A DNA stretch of 64,000 nucleotides from Lycocorax pyrrhopterus obiensis. Its lineage: Eukaryota > Chordata > Aves > Passeriformes > Paradisaeidae. Numbering within the stretch: the stretch's first letter is position 1; each line of letters starts with the position of its first letter. This document shows, piece by piece, positions 24,904 through 35,879 of the stretch. The notes beneath the pieces were generated by a model, which did no database searches, had not been told where the DNA came from, and saw nothing but the letters and a program-made list of their open reading frames with translations. The DNA lies in assembly GCA_014706295.1 (NCBI GenBank), contig JACSVZ010000014.1:72067827-72131826 (forward strand), written 5' to 3'. The position numbers and the translations under genes are program-made.

Positions 24904-27900
24904 GTTGTTTTTTGGGGTTTTTTTTCTGTTCAAATGTTTATGCAACCAGAGGGAGTGAGTAAGAAAAAGAGGAAAAAAAAGACTTTCTGAAATATTTCCT
25001 GGGAAAGCATATCCACAACTGTCTGCTCACGGGGCTTGGCTGCTGTCTAAGGGTTCTAAGACAATTAAACACAAGGTACTTCTGAGGCCAGAGTCACTTG
25101 AGTTTAGGAGCTGTTGGCTAATGAGCTGTGAATATTTCATAATGCTGTAATTTTTGTTTGATAGAAATATAATTGTGGATTTATTTAACCTGCACCTGTA
25201 ATTAGCAGTGTTTTCTTTCTCAGTGGTGTTTTTTATTGTCAGCCAAAGACTTTTTTCTGCCCTACTTACCTGAAATATATATTTCCCACAAGGGATGAGA
25301 TTTGTTTTAATAAAGGAAAAAATATTGTTGACTAAAAGATTGAGTTTCTCTCTAGTAAAAAGCCAGTATTTTTATCATTATATAATCCTGATTTAGAGTA
25401 AATCTTACTTCACAATGAACAATTAAGAGTAAAAAGCTCCTGAAACAATGAAATTGAGGCATTTAATTACCTCAATTTAAACAGTGAGTTCAAAACACAA
25501 ACAATCAACTTGAACATGAGTGTTTCAAATGAAAGCATTTCCTTTCCCCATGGAAAATTCTAATTTTGTTTGGTGAAATTTGGTGATAAAAAGGACTGGA
25601 TTTTTAAAAAATATCTTAGCTAAGAATATTTCTCCAAGGCATTTAAATAAAAAGAAATCCATACCTTTCAGGGCAATTGGACTTGAATTGCATTCTTATT
25701 TGCTGCCTGAATCTATCCAAATATATTTTACAGAGTCCAAAACTTCAAAAGCAGAAATCAAACAGTGGACCATTAAAAAAAAATAAAAAAATAAACCACA
25801 TAGGGGGAAGTTAATACATGAAATTAAACTGGAATGTGAATGTTTCTAACCTGTTTTATTTCAAAACACTTATTTCAGTATTTAATATGTCAGCAGTGTC
25901 AGATTATGCCTGTGAATGATGGAGCTCTATGTATTTCCTGGACATATAAGTAAAGGAAAAGGGCAAATAACTAAAGAGTAAAATATATTTTTTTATTGCA
26001 AGAGGATAGGGGCTTTAGGAAGGTTGAGGAAAGAGTGATCATTGGTGGGTTGGAAATGAAAGATTGCCTCAGACACACAGAGGATCTACAAATGAATGAA
26101 CAAATTCAGGCACAAAAGGTGGGAAGGAAGTGACTGAACATTCAATGTACTATGTGGCATAGCACCCAGGTAAAAAAAAAAATTGTGCATCTTTGAAAAA
26201 TCCTTCTCTATTCCGCCTTGAAACCAATTAAGTGCAAGTTGCCAGCACAGTCATAAATTCCTCTTTACAACTTGTGGGGGAATAAACAGATAAACAAGCT
26301 TAAAACCACTTTACTTGTGACATTTTTTTCTCCCTGTCTGTGAGAGAGCAAATATGCAGAAATTTGTGCTGGCCTTAGCTCCAGGAAGAGTCATTTTCCT
26401 GTAGACTCAGAAGCCATGGATTAAAAAAGAAAAAAATTCACAGGGAAAGGTGAGGAAAGTCCTGTTAATTCGAAGATAGATCTTCTGTTCCAGCAGCTCT
26501 CTATTCGGTAAAACTAATTTCTTCTTCCATTGTCCCCTGGATATCTGATATTGACCTTTCTAAACAGATGGGACAGGATAAGAAGGATTTTATGGCTTAA
26601 AGATCTCTGCCTCTTAAAATATAGAAGTACTTGAATCCTTCAGGCAAAAAGTTGTTTCCAGAGAGTGCATGTTCTAAAAGCTTTTAAACAGCTTTCTGCA
26701 GTTCAGAAATCTCTGTATTATCCTCTAGCCATTGTGCTCTTGTGTAGCTCCAGTTGCAAAACTACATTTTTCTTCCTTATACATTTCTAAATTTTCATTG
26801 CCCTGTGAAGAATAATTAAATCACAAAGCAAGCGAAGCCAGCTCAGTGGAGAATGAAAAGCCAGTGCTGCAAAACAGTATCAAAAATTGAAACTGAGCAG
26901 TTTAGCTTTACCAGCTAATTTACTTAGGTATCACCCTAAGGCATCAACACCATTTATCACTGCTGCAGTAGTCTGGAATGTTTGCACCATCACTAGGAGC
27001 AGAAGTGTTTATGAGGAAAAAAAAACCCCAAAAATTAGGAACTTCAGGGAAATACAAGGTAAATATTGAAATGAATCAGCAAATGCCCAGAATATCTGCA
27101 ACTGGGCATCAAGGTCTGTTTGGCATTAAACCAGTGCACGCATGAGGTCCTAGGTAATGAGTCATGCTTACTAATGAATTTACCCAAGATGTGGAGATAT
27201 CAGAAGTTTTTAAAGTAAAACACAGTCACACTTCTAAAGGGCTTTGCAGGGATAATTCAAATATTTGTGTGCAACGACAATTTTAAGAGGAATAATAAAG
27301 AGATTGTAAAGACAGTAAAAGAGGGTGGTAGCAGAGATTTTGCAAGAGATTTATTCTTTCACAAGAACTTCTTTTAAATAGTTAAAGCCATTTAAATCCA
27401 TCTCTATTTCTATTTAAAGTAACACAAAGAAACAAGCAATACAAAGGCAAAAAGGAGGCAACATGCAACTCTGAGAGAGGGCTCCAAAACTAGTATGAAA
27501 ATTCGTTTTTTTAATACTATCAACACAACAAAAAAAAATATTTCCATAGTATTTCTTGTGACTTGAATTGTCAAATCTGAGGTTTGAACGTGCCAGTGAG
27601 ACTCACATCTGAAAATTTAGGGGTTTGGAACAATAGGCTAAAATTATTTAGCTGTTCTATTACTGCTACAGTTCAACAAATAACAAAATGCATAAGGGAC
27701 TCATCGAGTAAAGAGTGCAAAGATTTTATTTGTTTGTTCTCTCCCTCCAAAAATTTGCAGTAAAACTAAACGTATTTAGCTGAAGTGAATACTTCTGTTC
27801 TTTTCACTTAGTATAAAACCAAACTATGAAAGCAATAAAAAAATGGCCTTGTGGATTTAAAGTAACAAAATAAATCAATCCTATCTGTTAAATTTAAATT

Positions 27901-29354
27901 TCCTTGCTTTGGTGGTTTTAAGATAATCCTACAGTTTCCCTCAGTAGTATTTTTTTCAATCTAACATCACTGCCTGATACAGTTGAAGCTGTATATATCT
28001 AAAGTATAACCCATTTTCTCTAGCCCCTTAAAATCTTTCCCTTTGATAAAAGTGTTTGCAACCTATTGAAATGCAAATGGAGATAAACATTAAAGTGTCA
28101 TGCAAACGATGTTACCAAAAATATGTACATATTTTAAGCTTTTTAAGATTCTGTACTTCTGGAAGTGCATCTCTGCTCATTTCAGGAAAAGAAGAAATAG
28201 TAAAACATTTTTTGTTTTGTGCAAAGTGTCATGTATTATGAAGAAAACTTGGCCATTCTTCATCATGGTTACTAGAGCAAAATGTAGTGACTCTGTCTTA
28301 CCACAATCATCAGTTCTCTCTCATTTAGGATAAATTTCTAGCTGCTCATCATCAAATGACAATTTTTCCTACCCTTGATGATGAAGATGTCAGATTATAT
28401 TAATGGTCCACCAAATTCCTGCCACATTCATAAGTTCACTTGTCTGTTAGATTGTCATGTACGGTAAGCTCAGTAAGTTGTTTGGGGTTTTTTGAGTGAT
28501 TTTCTGAAATCACATCCAACCAAGATTCACCCTCAGCACGACACAAACCTAAAAAATTATTTCATGTTTCTATCTTTTGATAGTTTCAAAATATTTTATC
28601 TTGTCCCTGGAAGTCCAACAATATCTTTAGTTTTATTTGTGCCCATATTTACATAATTGCTAGAATTTCATTTTGCACTTCATTAGCACCCCCAGCCCAT
28701 CCTGATATTCTAAATGAGCAAGAGCTCTTCACATTTCCTTTAATCACAAACACTCATTATAATTTTTCTGGGTGATGGGGTATATCTGAAAATCAACATA
28801 ATTTCAATATGTCTAATTTACACCCAACAGAGTTCTAAATTCTCCTAATCATGTTTATGCAAATGTACAAGCAGCAAAAGAATTAATGTAAGGATTTCAA
28901 ATGCATTTAAACCCAAATTTTCTCACTGAAAATCATCACTGAACTCATCACTCATTTCCTTTCCCAAAGTGTAGGTACATGTTTTCTGAAAATACACATC
29001 TTTTTCCTGCACGTCAAGATCTTAGAATATTCTGTGTCAAAACACCTTTTTCCTGCATTTACTTTACTGAGTTGATAAATTTGCTCCTGCTCTACCAGTT
29101 TTCACCACTCAAACACTCTCTCTTTGAACTCTGTTTTTTTTCTGTTTCTGTTTGATGGTGTCTGTTTTTTTCTTGAAACAGAACACACTGACAAGTCCAA
29201 TTACCTCTCCATATGAGATGAATGTTCTAATTTCAACTCTTTTAGCCAATGGAAAACCCTCCAGACTGTGCTGGCCTGGATTTTTAAAGGAGAAAGGGAA
29301 AAAATATTGCTGCTGTTGAAGACCTGGAGGTCAATTGAAGCTTGACCCCTTAAC
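24904..29354. other. Long AT-rich single-copy stretch, no gene seen
   Basis: No CR1, LTR or exon is recognised in 4.4 kb. Short frames at 25,580-25,786, 26,887-27,069 and 28,056-28,333 have no splice context. The left part contains many ATTTTA/AATAAA-like motifs, expected in AT-rich DNA. Confidence 0.5.
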
Positions 29355-29510
29355 ATGGATGGACCCTGATGGCCCATCCCTGGAGGTGTTCAAGGCCAGG
29401 TGGGACGGAGCTTGGAGAAGCTTGTTCTTGTGGAAGGTGCCCAGAACAGGGGGTGAAGCAAGATGATCTTTAAGGTCCCCTCCAACCCAAACCATTCTGT
29501 GATTGTGTGG
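29355..29510 (+). mobile_element. CR1 3' terminal fragment, abutting a second CR1
   Basis: About 155 bases of sense CR1 3' end: CCCATCCCTGGAGGTGTTCA, AGGCCAGGTGGGACGGAGC, GATGATCTTTAAGGTCCCC, then the degraded tail CCATTCTGTGATTGTGTGG. The next bases are already the internal RT region of another CR1 in the same orientation. The two copies are therefore joined tail to body with almost no spacer. Confidence 0.9.
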
Positions 29511-29856
29511 TCGTCCACCAATGGTGTTAAGGATGCTGGCTGACATGACTGAGAAAGTCCGGTCTCTTCTGTTCTTTGTGGAGCCATGGAGGTTGGGGCA
29601 CTTCCCAGAAGACTGGAAGAAGACTAATGCAACCTACAAAGTCCCAAAGAAGGATTCAGTCAATTTTAAGCCCATCAGTCTTTCTTCATGGGGAAGTTCT
29701 GGAATGAATCCTCCTGGGGGCTATCACAGTCAGAGGAAGCACACGACTGGGAAAAACCAGCATGGATCCACCAAGAGCAAATTGTACTTGACAAACCTGA
29801 CCACTCTCTATGACAAAGCCCCCTGCCTGGCTGATGTGGAGTGAACAGTGACCATT

Positions 29857-29860
29857 GTCT
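29857..29860. repeat. Left 4-bp target-site duplication of the solo LTR (GTCT)
   Basis: GTCT directly before the LTR is repeated at 30,370-30,373 directly after it. Removing the LTR and one copy restores the continuous CR1 order ...ACCATTGTCT | AAATGGATTTCTCC..., as expected for this CR1 region. Confidence 0.85.
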
Positions 29861-30369
29861 TGATGCCTAAGATTTTTAGCTTTTTGTATTCTTCATATAT
29901 TTTTAGCTTTGTAGATTGCTAAAACATGGCTGTAGCTTCTAGTACTTTTCCTATCTTTCTTCCCTACATTTAGGAACACTAAGCAGACCGTATAATCTCA
30001 TTCCAAAAATATTGGTTAGTCTTATTCCGAGAAGAAAACCAACTACTAGGATGTTCTGTTTTCCAACCGGAATCTGGACCAGACATAACAAAAGTTGGAC
30101 AAAAGAAACCTCTGGACCACTTCCAGTGGGGAAAGACCCCAGGAATTATTACCTAATACACTAACCTTTTAATTGGATGATAGAGGATAAGATATATCAT
30201 CTTTTATTTATATTTTTATAAGGTTACTTGACTAACCTTATAAAAATTGTAGAATTACTGTACCACGTGCAATTTTCACTATATTGTGTACCTGAAAGCT
30301 GTCAAGTAAGTTTGCTTTTATATCCACTCCGACATTGTTGGAGACATCTATTCTGTTTTCCAGGCAACA
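29861..30369. mobile_element. Solo LTR of an endogenous retrovirus, 509 bp, nested in CR1
   Basis: The element begins TGATGCCT and ends AGGCAACA. These are imperfect terminal inverted repeats (7 of 8 positions) with canonical TG...CA ends, flanked by a perfect 4-bp duplication (GTCT). A 4-bp duplication is typical of class I (gamma-like) elements. TATA-like motifs lie inside a 14-bp palindrome at 30,212-30,247. No internal gag-pol-env region is present, so this is the product of LTR-LTR recombination. The sequence is AT-rich with no coding frame. If + is sense, U3 would end near the TATAAAA at 30,240. The motif is symmetric, so the strand is left open. Confidence 0.85.
30212..30247. promoter_or_regulatory. 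Perfect 14-bp inverted repeat with a TATA box on each strand
   Basis: The left arm (30,212-30,225) and right arm (30,234-30,247) are exact reverse complements, separated by 8 bases (ACTTGACT). Each arm contains TTATAA/TATAAAA, so a TATA-like element is presented on both strands. It lies about 120-155 bases from the 3' end of the LTR, a position typical for the LTR core promoter. Confidence 0.7.
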
Positions 30370-30373
30370 GTCT
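30370..30373. repeat. Right 4-bp target-site duplication of the solo LTR (GTCT)
   Basis: Exact match to 29,857-29,860. CR1 sequence resumes immediately after it. Confidence 0.85.
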
Positions 30374-31494
30374 AAATGGATTTCTCCAAGGTTTTCAATA
30401 CAGTTTTTTACAGCCTTCTGCTAAAAAAACTTCTTCACTATTTTCTAGGCAAGGGGTCTGTGGGGTGCCTGGGGGACTGGCTGACAGGTGACACACGGGG
30501 GGCTCATGAGAAATAGATCCTTTCCAACCTGGCAGACTGTCCCAAATAGGGTCCCCCAAGCATCAATAATGAGCCCAATATTGTCTATTACCTTCTTGAG
30601 TGATCTGGATGATGAGATGAAGCATACCCTCATGAATTTTGCCAATGATACCAAACTATGTGGGGAAGCAGACACTTTGGAAGGAAGGGCCCACCCTACA
30701 GGAGGATCTGGATAGGCTGGAATAGAGGGGAAAAAAGAACTTTGTGAAATTCCATACGGTCAAGTGTAAGGCCCTGCATTTGGGAAAACCTGTGAAGCAC
30801 AGCAACTCTATGAAAAGGGACCTCTGTGGAAAGGTACTTGGGAGTCCCGAGGAGAACCCAGCTCAAGTGAGTGACCAGGGTTCTGCTGCAGCAGGGAAAG
30901 CCGACAGGATGCTGGGTGGCATCAGCAAGGCCATGTCCATCAGAGGTAAATTCATTACCCCACTTTGCTCAGCGTTTGCTGGGTCACACCCGGAGCGCTG
31001 TGTCCACGGTTGGTCCCTGTTGTGCCAAACAGAGGTGCACAGGCTGGAGAGGGTCCAGAGAAGGGCCACAAAGAGGATCCAAGGGCTGGGAAGTCTCACA
31101 AGTGAGGAAAGGCTGAGAGACCTGGGTTTGTTCAGCCTTGAGGAGAGGAAGCTGAGGGGAGCCCTCACCACGCGTTCCCCTGTTCAAAGGGTGGCCACAG
31201 AGGAGGTGGAGACTCCCTTTGTACACGGAGCCACGTGGAAAAGACAAGGGATAAGGGGTCCCAGGGACTCCTGGGGAGACTCTGATTGGACATAAGAGGA
31301 AAAATATTCACCATAACAATCACCCATTGGAATAATCTATCCAGGGAAATGACGGACTCCCCAACATTGGACATTTTTAAGATTCAATTGGACAGGGCTC
31401 TGGCCCATCTTGCCTGGACCATGATTTTGCCAAGAAAGTTGGACCCAGATGATCCTTGAGGTCTCTTCCAACCTGGGATTCTGTGATTCTATGA

Positions 31495-33473
31495 ACTTGC
31501 AAATTCAGGAATATTTGTCCTGAACAAATTATAGCTGCAGAACATTCGTTCTGATCTATGTTTAGACACTGCAAGACAAACAAGTCTGTTGCTGCCACGC
31601 AAAGAAGAAAACAAATGGAAAACAATTTAAATTTTAATATAAAGTTAGTCATCATATATCATGGAAAACCCAGCAACTGAAAAAGCCTTAAAGATAAGAA
31701 AATTTATCACCATCTAGCAAAGTACATGAGAAAGCCAATATGATTTCTTAATGGTTTAGTTCCAGTAAAATGAACTCACTTTAAGTATACTTCCTGAAAA
31801 TATTACCTTCCAGTAGCAGAAGCTGCAAAACCATTGACATATTAAAGACACAAGGAATAGGAAAAAGTCTATGGTTTATGAAGATTTATAAATGATATAT
31901 TATTGTGGCATCACATAGTGATGCGTCAGTCGATCTCTGTCAATGATGAATTGGGTCCTTTAATCAGTGCATTTTTATTTAGCTATACTACAGAAAGGAA
32001 GAATTATTTATAAAACAGAAACTGACCATCCAAGCCAATATTTAACATCCTGGTGGAGTGAATATAGTGTCTTTTCTTTGATAAATTTACAAAATTGCTT
32101 ACAACAGGAAACGATAAACAAAAAGATTAATGAAATAAAATGTAATATTTCCATGTTGTCAGATAGCACACTCAGAGTTCAAGAATGCATATACATGGTT
32201 TCGTCAAATCAATCACATTTCTTTGACACTATTCATCAAATAGTGTCTCTGCCACCGCTCCTCTGCTTTTCTTGGAAGTTTCATAAAACTATTTTTAATT
32301 TAACTCTTAATTTTGTCACATAGGTAGGTTTTAATTGGCATTTCAACTACATAATTTGTACAAAGAATTACACAATAGCAGTTTTGTAAAATTTTGCTTC
32401 AAATGTAACAATTAGCTTCATATTTCGTATATGTAGAGTTTATTTTTCCTTGTACACTTTTGTTTTCACACAGTGTTCTCATACAAATTACCAGATCACA
32501 AAAACCTTGGTCTTTAATTTACCCACACTGTGTGTTCTCTAAATTAAAGTCCCCTTAGGTTGCACAAAAAAGACCATAATTTATCTGCAATTGCCTTTGA
32601 GTATCTGAAAAATGCATTTAAACATGATTCTAATATGTAGCTACCATGCATCTACAAAAGGGAAAATTCTCTGAATTTCCTGCAATTTTTTTCTGCATAA
32701 TACATTTTGCATTGCATGATGAGTGTACAAATCCTCAGGTACGTACAAATGCCATGGTTTTGCACTTTGTTTTCACCTCACATTTTATCAGCACAAAGGA
32801 GGTGACTATTTTGTATTTCTTCATATAAAATCTTGTTTACTCTCTTTAAAGCCTTTGTTTTTCTCTGTATAATGTACAGATCACCATTTTCTGGGCCTTG
32901 ACACAGGTCTTGCCTTGATTTGCATCTTTATTAAAGCTGAATGATCAGGCTCTGCATTTTTAGCATGAAGCTGTCAAGTAGGGATGAGTCATAAGTTGCT
33001 TATCTGTTATATTAAACCTTACTAATTACAGAAAATTAGGGCTATTTAAAGATCAAGAGGGTTAAAAGTGTTTTGGGGCTGCATAAAATATGACATAGAA
33101 GAACTAAGAATGAAAAAAGTGACTTATGATATATTGTAATGTTATGAATTGAGTAGTACATTATGTAGTTGACAACTCTACTCGTACAAAGGTTTCCCTC
33201 TCAAGAGCTGCATTTGTTTTGTAGCTGCTTATCAACTCTAAAGGGCTGCAAATCTTTACGATTTCATTCTTGCAAAAGGCACTGATGCATTTTTAAAGTT
33301 CTGTATCTAATTAAATCCATGTTAGGAAGCTTTGCTGAGGCCACCAGAACGATTTCAAGACATGTAACACGTGAAACGCTGCTGTTGGAAACTGTCTGGA
33401 GTCATCGCTAACGCTGGGAACCAGAACTGTGCTCACACAGCCCACAAAGCCTAACAGAGCAAAATATTTCCAT
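31495..33473. other. AT-rich single-copy DNA, no gene seen
   Basis: The longest frame (31,967-32,323, 118 codons) has no supporting splice sites or known motif. No repeat is recognised. Confidence 0.5.
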
Positions 33474-33875
33474 ATAATCACAGGATGGTTTGTTTTGGAA
33501 GGGACTTTAAAGACGATTTTGTCCCACCCCTGCCATGGCAGGGACACCTCCCACTGTCCCAGGCTGCTCCAAGCCCCAGTGTCCAGCCTGGCCTTGGGCA
33601 CTGCCAGGGATCCAGGGGCAGCCACAGCTGCTCTTGGCACCCTGTGCCAGGGCCTGCCCACCCTCCCAGGGAACAATTCCTTCCCAATATCCCATCTATC
33701 CCTGCCCTCTGGCAGTGGGAAGCCATTCCCCCTTGTCCATAGTCTCTCTCCATGTTTCAGTAGGCTCCCTTCAGGTCCTGCAAGGCCAGAATGAGGTACC
33801 CCCAGAGCTTCTCTTCTCCAGGCTGAATAATCCAAATTCTCTGTCAGATTTTTGTCACAGTAGAGCTGTTCCATC
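33474..33875 (-). mobile_element. CR1 retrotransposon, 5'-truncated 3' end (antisense)
   Basis: An antisense CR1 of about 400 bases. From left to right: degraded tail AATCACAGGATGGTTTG, GGAAGGGACTTTAAAGACGA, the block GCCAGGGATCCAGGGGCAGC, CCAATATCCCATCTATCCC, and further into ORF2 the C-terminal LFSLEEKR-type region (CTTCTCTTCTCCAGGCTGAA). The 3' 270 bases are a near-copy, in inverted orientation, of the element at 24,153-24,417. The 5' edge fades near 33,875. The long frames on both strands (33,311-33,994) are shadows of this repeat. Confidence 0.95.
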
Positions 33876-35802
33876 TCATTTTGTGACAGAAAATACCTCC
33901 TGATATCCTGAAGCCTGACCAAATGATGTGGAAGGCTAAGGATGAGGGACATGGAGCCGTTCCAGCTTCCCATGAGCAATGACACATCTTGCATTTGGCT
34001 GCCATCCTGGAGATGTCACCTGCAGATGTTACCTGCAGATGTGCTGCAGCCTTCACTGCCCCCAGACAGCCACCAGCACTCTGCAGTCTGGACAGCCCCC
34101 TACCTCACCAATCCCTGTATTTTAGTTCATTTCACACTCTTTAATTGCTCCTAGATTTTTTTCCCAAGTCCTGCCATGTGACAGAAGTGTGAGTGAAATC
34201 TGTGACAGAACTCTCTCTTTTCTGTTTTAATTTTCCCTTTGTTTCCCTTTATTTTAAAAAGCAGTTCACACCCACCCTCTGTATAAGTGGATAATTTCCC
34301 CTTATTTTCTTGGCAAGTTCTCCCACTTTTCTTCTGACTGTGGATTTGGCATGGGGACACCAAGCATCACGTTCTGTCTTGTTCCTTGCCTCCCCTGATT
34401 GCCAAGCCCACGCAGATGAATGGCAGTTTTGCTAGGAATGACACCCAGCAGTTCATCAAATGGGCTTGTCCCTCACACACATCCAGGCAATCCAGAGACA
34501 AAACCATGTAATCTCCTCTTCCTGTCCTCTGCTTTACCAAGTGTAGCAGTTACTGCATAGAAATGGTGAGTATAACCATTTAATATGGAAGGAAATAAAA
34601 CATTTTCTGTCCTTGCCATTTTTTCCATGAGTCTTGATCCAGTTTCATTGAAAGAGACTCTGTTCTGCCGCCTCCCAGCCCCTAAATTCAACCCTGAGCC
34701 CTCTCTCCACATAAATGCCCTCTTGTGTGATATCAACACACGTCTTCAGCACTGGACTGGTAAAGTTTTCTCATCTGTGAAACTTGTTGAGAAACAAGAG
34801 AAAAGCTATTCCTCAGTTGTTAAGTATTTGTAAAGCTTAAGGAGTCCCCAAAATACGAATAAAAGCCAAAAGAAGTATCCAAAGAGAAACCTCTTCAGCT
34901 AGAATTCTTATGGAAATTTGGGCCTATCTCAATAAGCCTTTAGACCTGTACCCACAAGACATATATGTTCATAAAATGCACATCATGAAGAAAAAAAACA
35001 CACATAAATCACTGAACTGGTCAATACCAACATTAGGCAAAATTAAAATTAAGGATATGTTCCCTGCACTATTATTTTCTGAAATTTAACCGAGTTTTTT
35101 GTATTTACTTTAGTTTTCTCCATTTTTATGGGTTGCGTATCCCTAGACTAAACTTGCATTACTGAGAGATTATTATTTCAAGATTTTTTTACATATTTTT
35201 ACATATTTTACAATTGTTTTCATGAAGTTTCCCTCTGTTACATAGCTATCCCAACAAAAAAGACATCTCAACTATGTAACATTAACATGAATAGGAATCA
35301 AAGTCATGTTTTTATTTTGCACACTTTCTTCAAGGGTTTTAGTGATTTTATTAGCTTGCCTCCAGAAGTGAACTAGCTTGGTTGGTTGTTGTTTGAAGAA
35401 AGAATGTGTTAGAGGCTATTCTTTTGTTTTCATTAAAGTAATCATAAGATCTCCAAGGGGATATTTTTAATTTAAAACTAGTATGTGTATAGGTCAGGCC
35501 TAGATTTGTTTACTACTGCAGAAACACAAGGATTCAAGGAGAAGGAATTGATATTTTCCAGCAATTACTTTGTCTAAAGTGCAGAGCTATTCACGTGAAA
35601 AGATTGTCACACAGTGCCATTTTCTTGACATGTTCTACTTTCTATGTTAAATGCTTAAAATCATTATTTGTTTAAATATTTCATATTCCTGCATTTTTTT
35701 TTGTCCTTTCAGGAACCTATCAGAACATATTTTCTCTGATTTAATAACGTTCAGATATATTTTCCAAGGCTTTCCAAGTAAGTACAGGCATGGGTTTATT
35801 CA
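33876..35802. other. Single-copy DNA, no gene seen
   Basis: A small direct duplication of ACCTGCAGATGT lies at about 34,018-34,042. The region to 34,140 is somewhat GC-richer than average. Short frames at 34,473-34,833 overlap on opposite strands. Confidence 0.45.
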
Positions 35803-35879
35803 CCCTTCCTTCCTTCCTTCCTTCCTTCCTTCCTTCCTTCCTTCTTTCCTCCCTCCTTCCCTCCCTCCCTTCCTCTTTC
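35803..35879 (+). repeat. (CCTT)n polypyrimidine tract
   Basis: About 77 bases of uninterrupted C/T on +: nine or so CCTT units, then CTCC/CCCT variants. The complementary strand is pure purine. It yields a Pro/Ser/Leu shadow frame (35,651-35,911) that is not a gene. Mirror-symmetric polypurine-polypyrimidine tracts of this kind can adopt triplex (H-DNA) structure. Confidence 0.95.

Larger units (their letters stand above)
29525..31494 (+). mobile_element. CR1 retrotransposon carrying part of ORF2, split by a solo LTR
   Basis: About 1.46 kb of CR1 remain once the inserted LTR (29,861-30,369) is subtracted. The left part encodes the W..G.FPEDWKK block and the N.KPISL-like block of the reverse transcriptase, up to the palm (29,590-29,845). 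After the LTR come the DFSKVFNTV-like block (about 30,376), the palm motif region, where the expected F-A-D-D reads F-A-N-D (30,638-30,649), KCKALHLG (30,763-30,786), and the C-terminal RLERVQRRATKRI / ERLRDLGLFSLEERKLRG region (31,035-31,160). The 3' end finishes with GATTCTGTGATTCTATGAA. Stops, frameshifts and the mutated metal-binding Asp show that it is a dead copy. The 5' end is truncated. Confidence 0.93.

Noticed and set aside
29861..30369. The insertion as a full provirus
   Set aside because: Only one LTR length is present, with no primer-binding site, gag, pol or env sequence. It is a solo LTR.
30744..31295. 183-codon + ORF
   Set aside because: Recognisably the C-terminal part of CR1 ORF2, in a dead copy. 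Annotated as part of the mobile element, not as a gene.
33311..33994. 227-codon minus-strand ORF, the longest in the window
   Set aside because: Most of it is CR1 sense sequence read in a noncoding 3' region, and the rest is flank. No host protein features.
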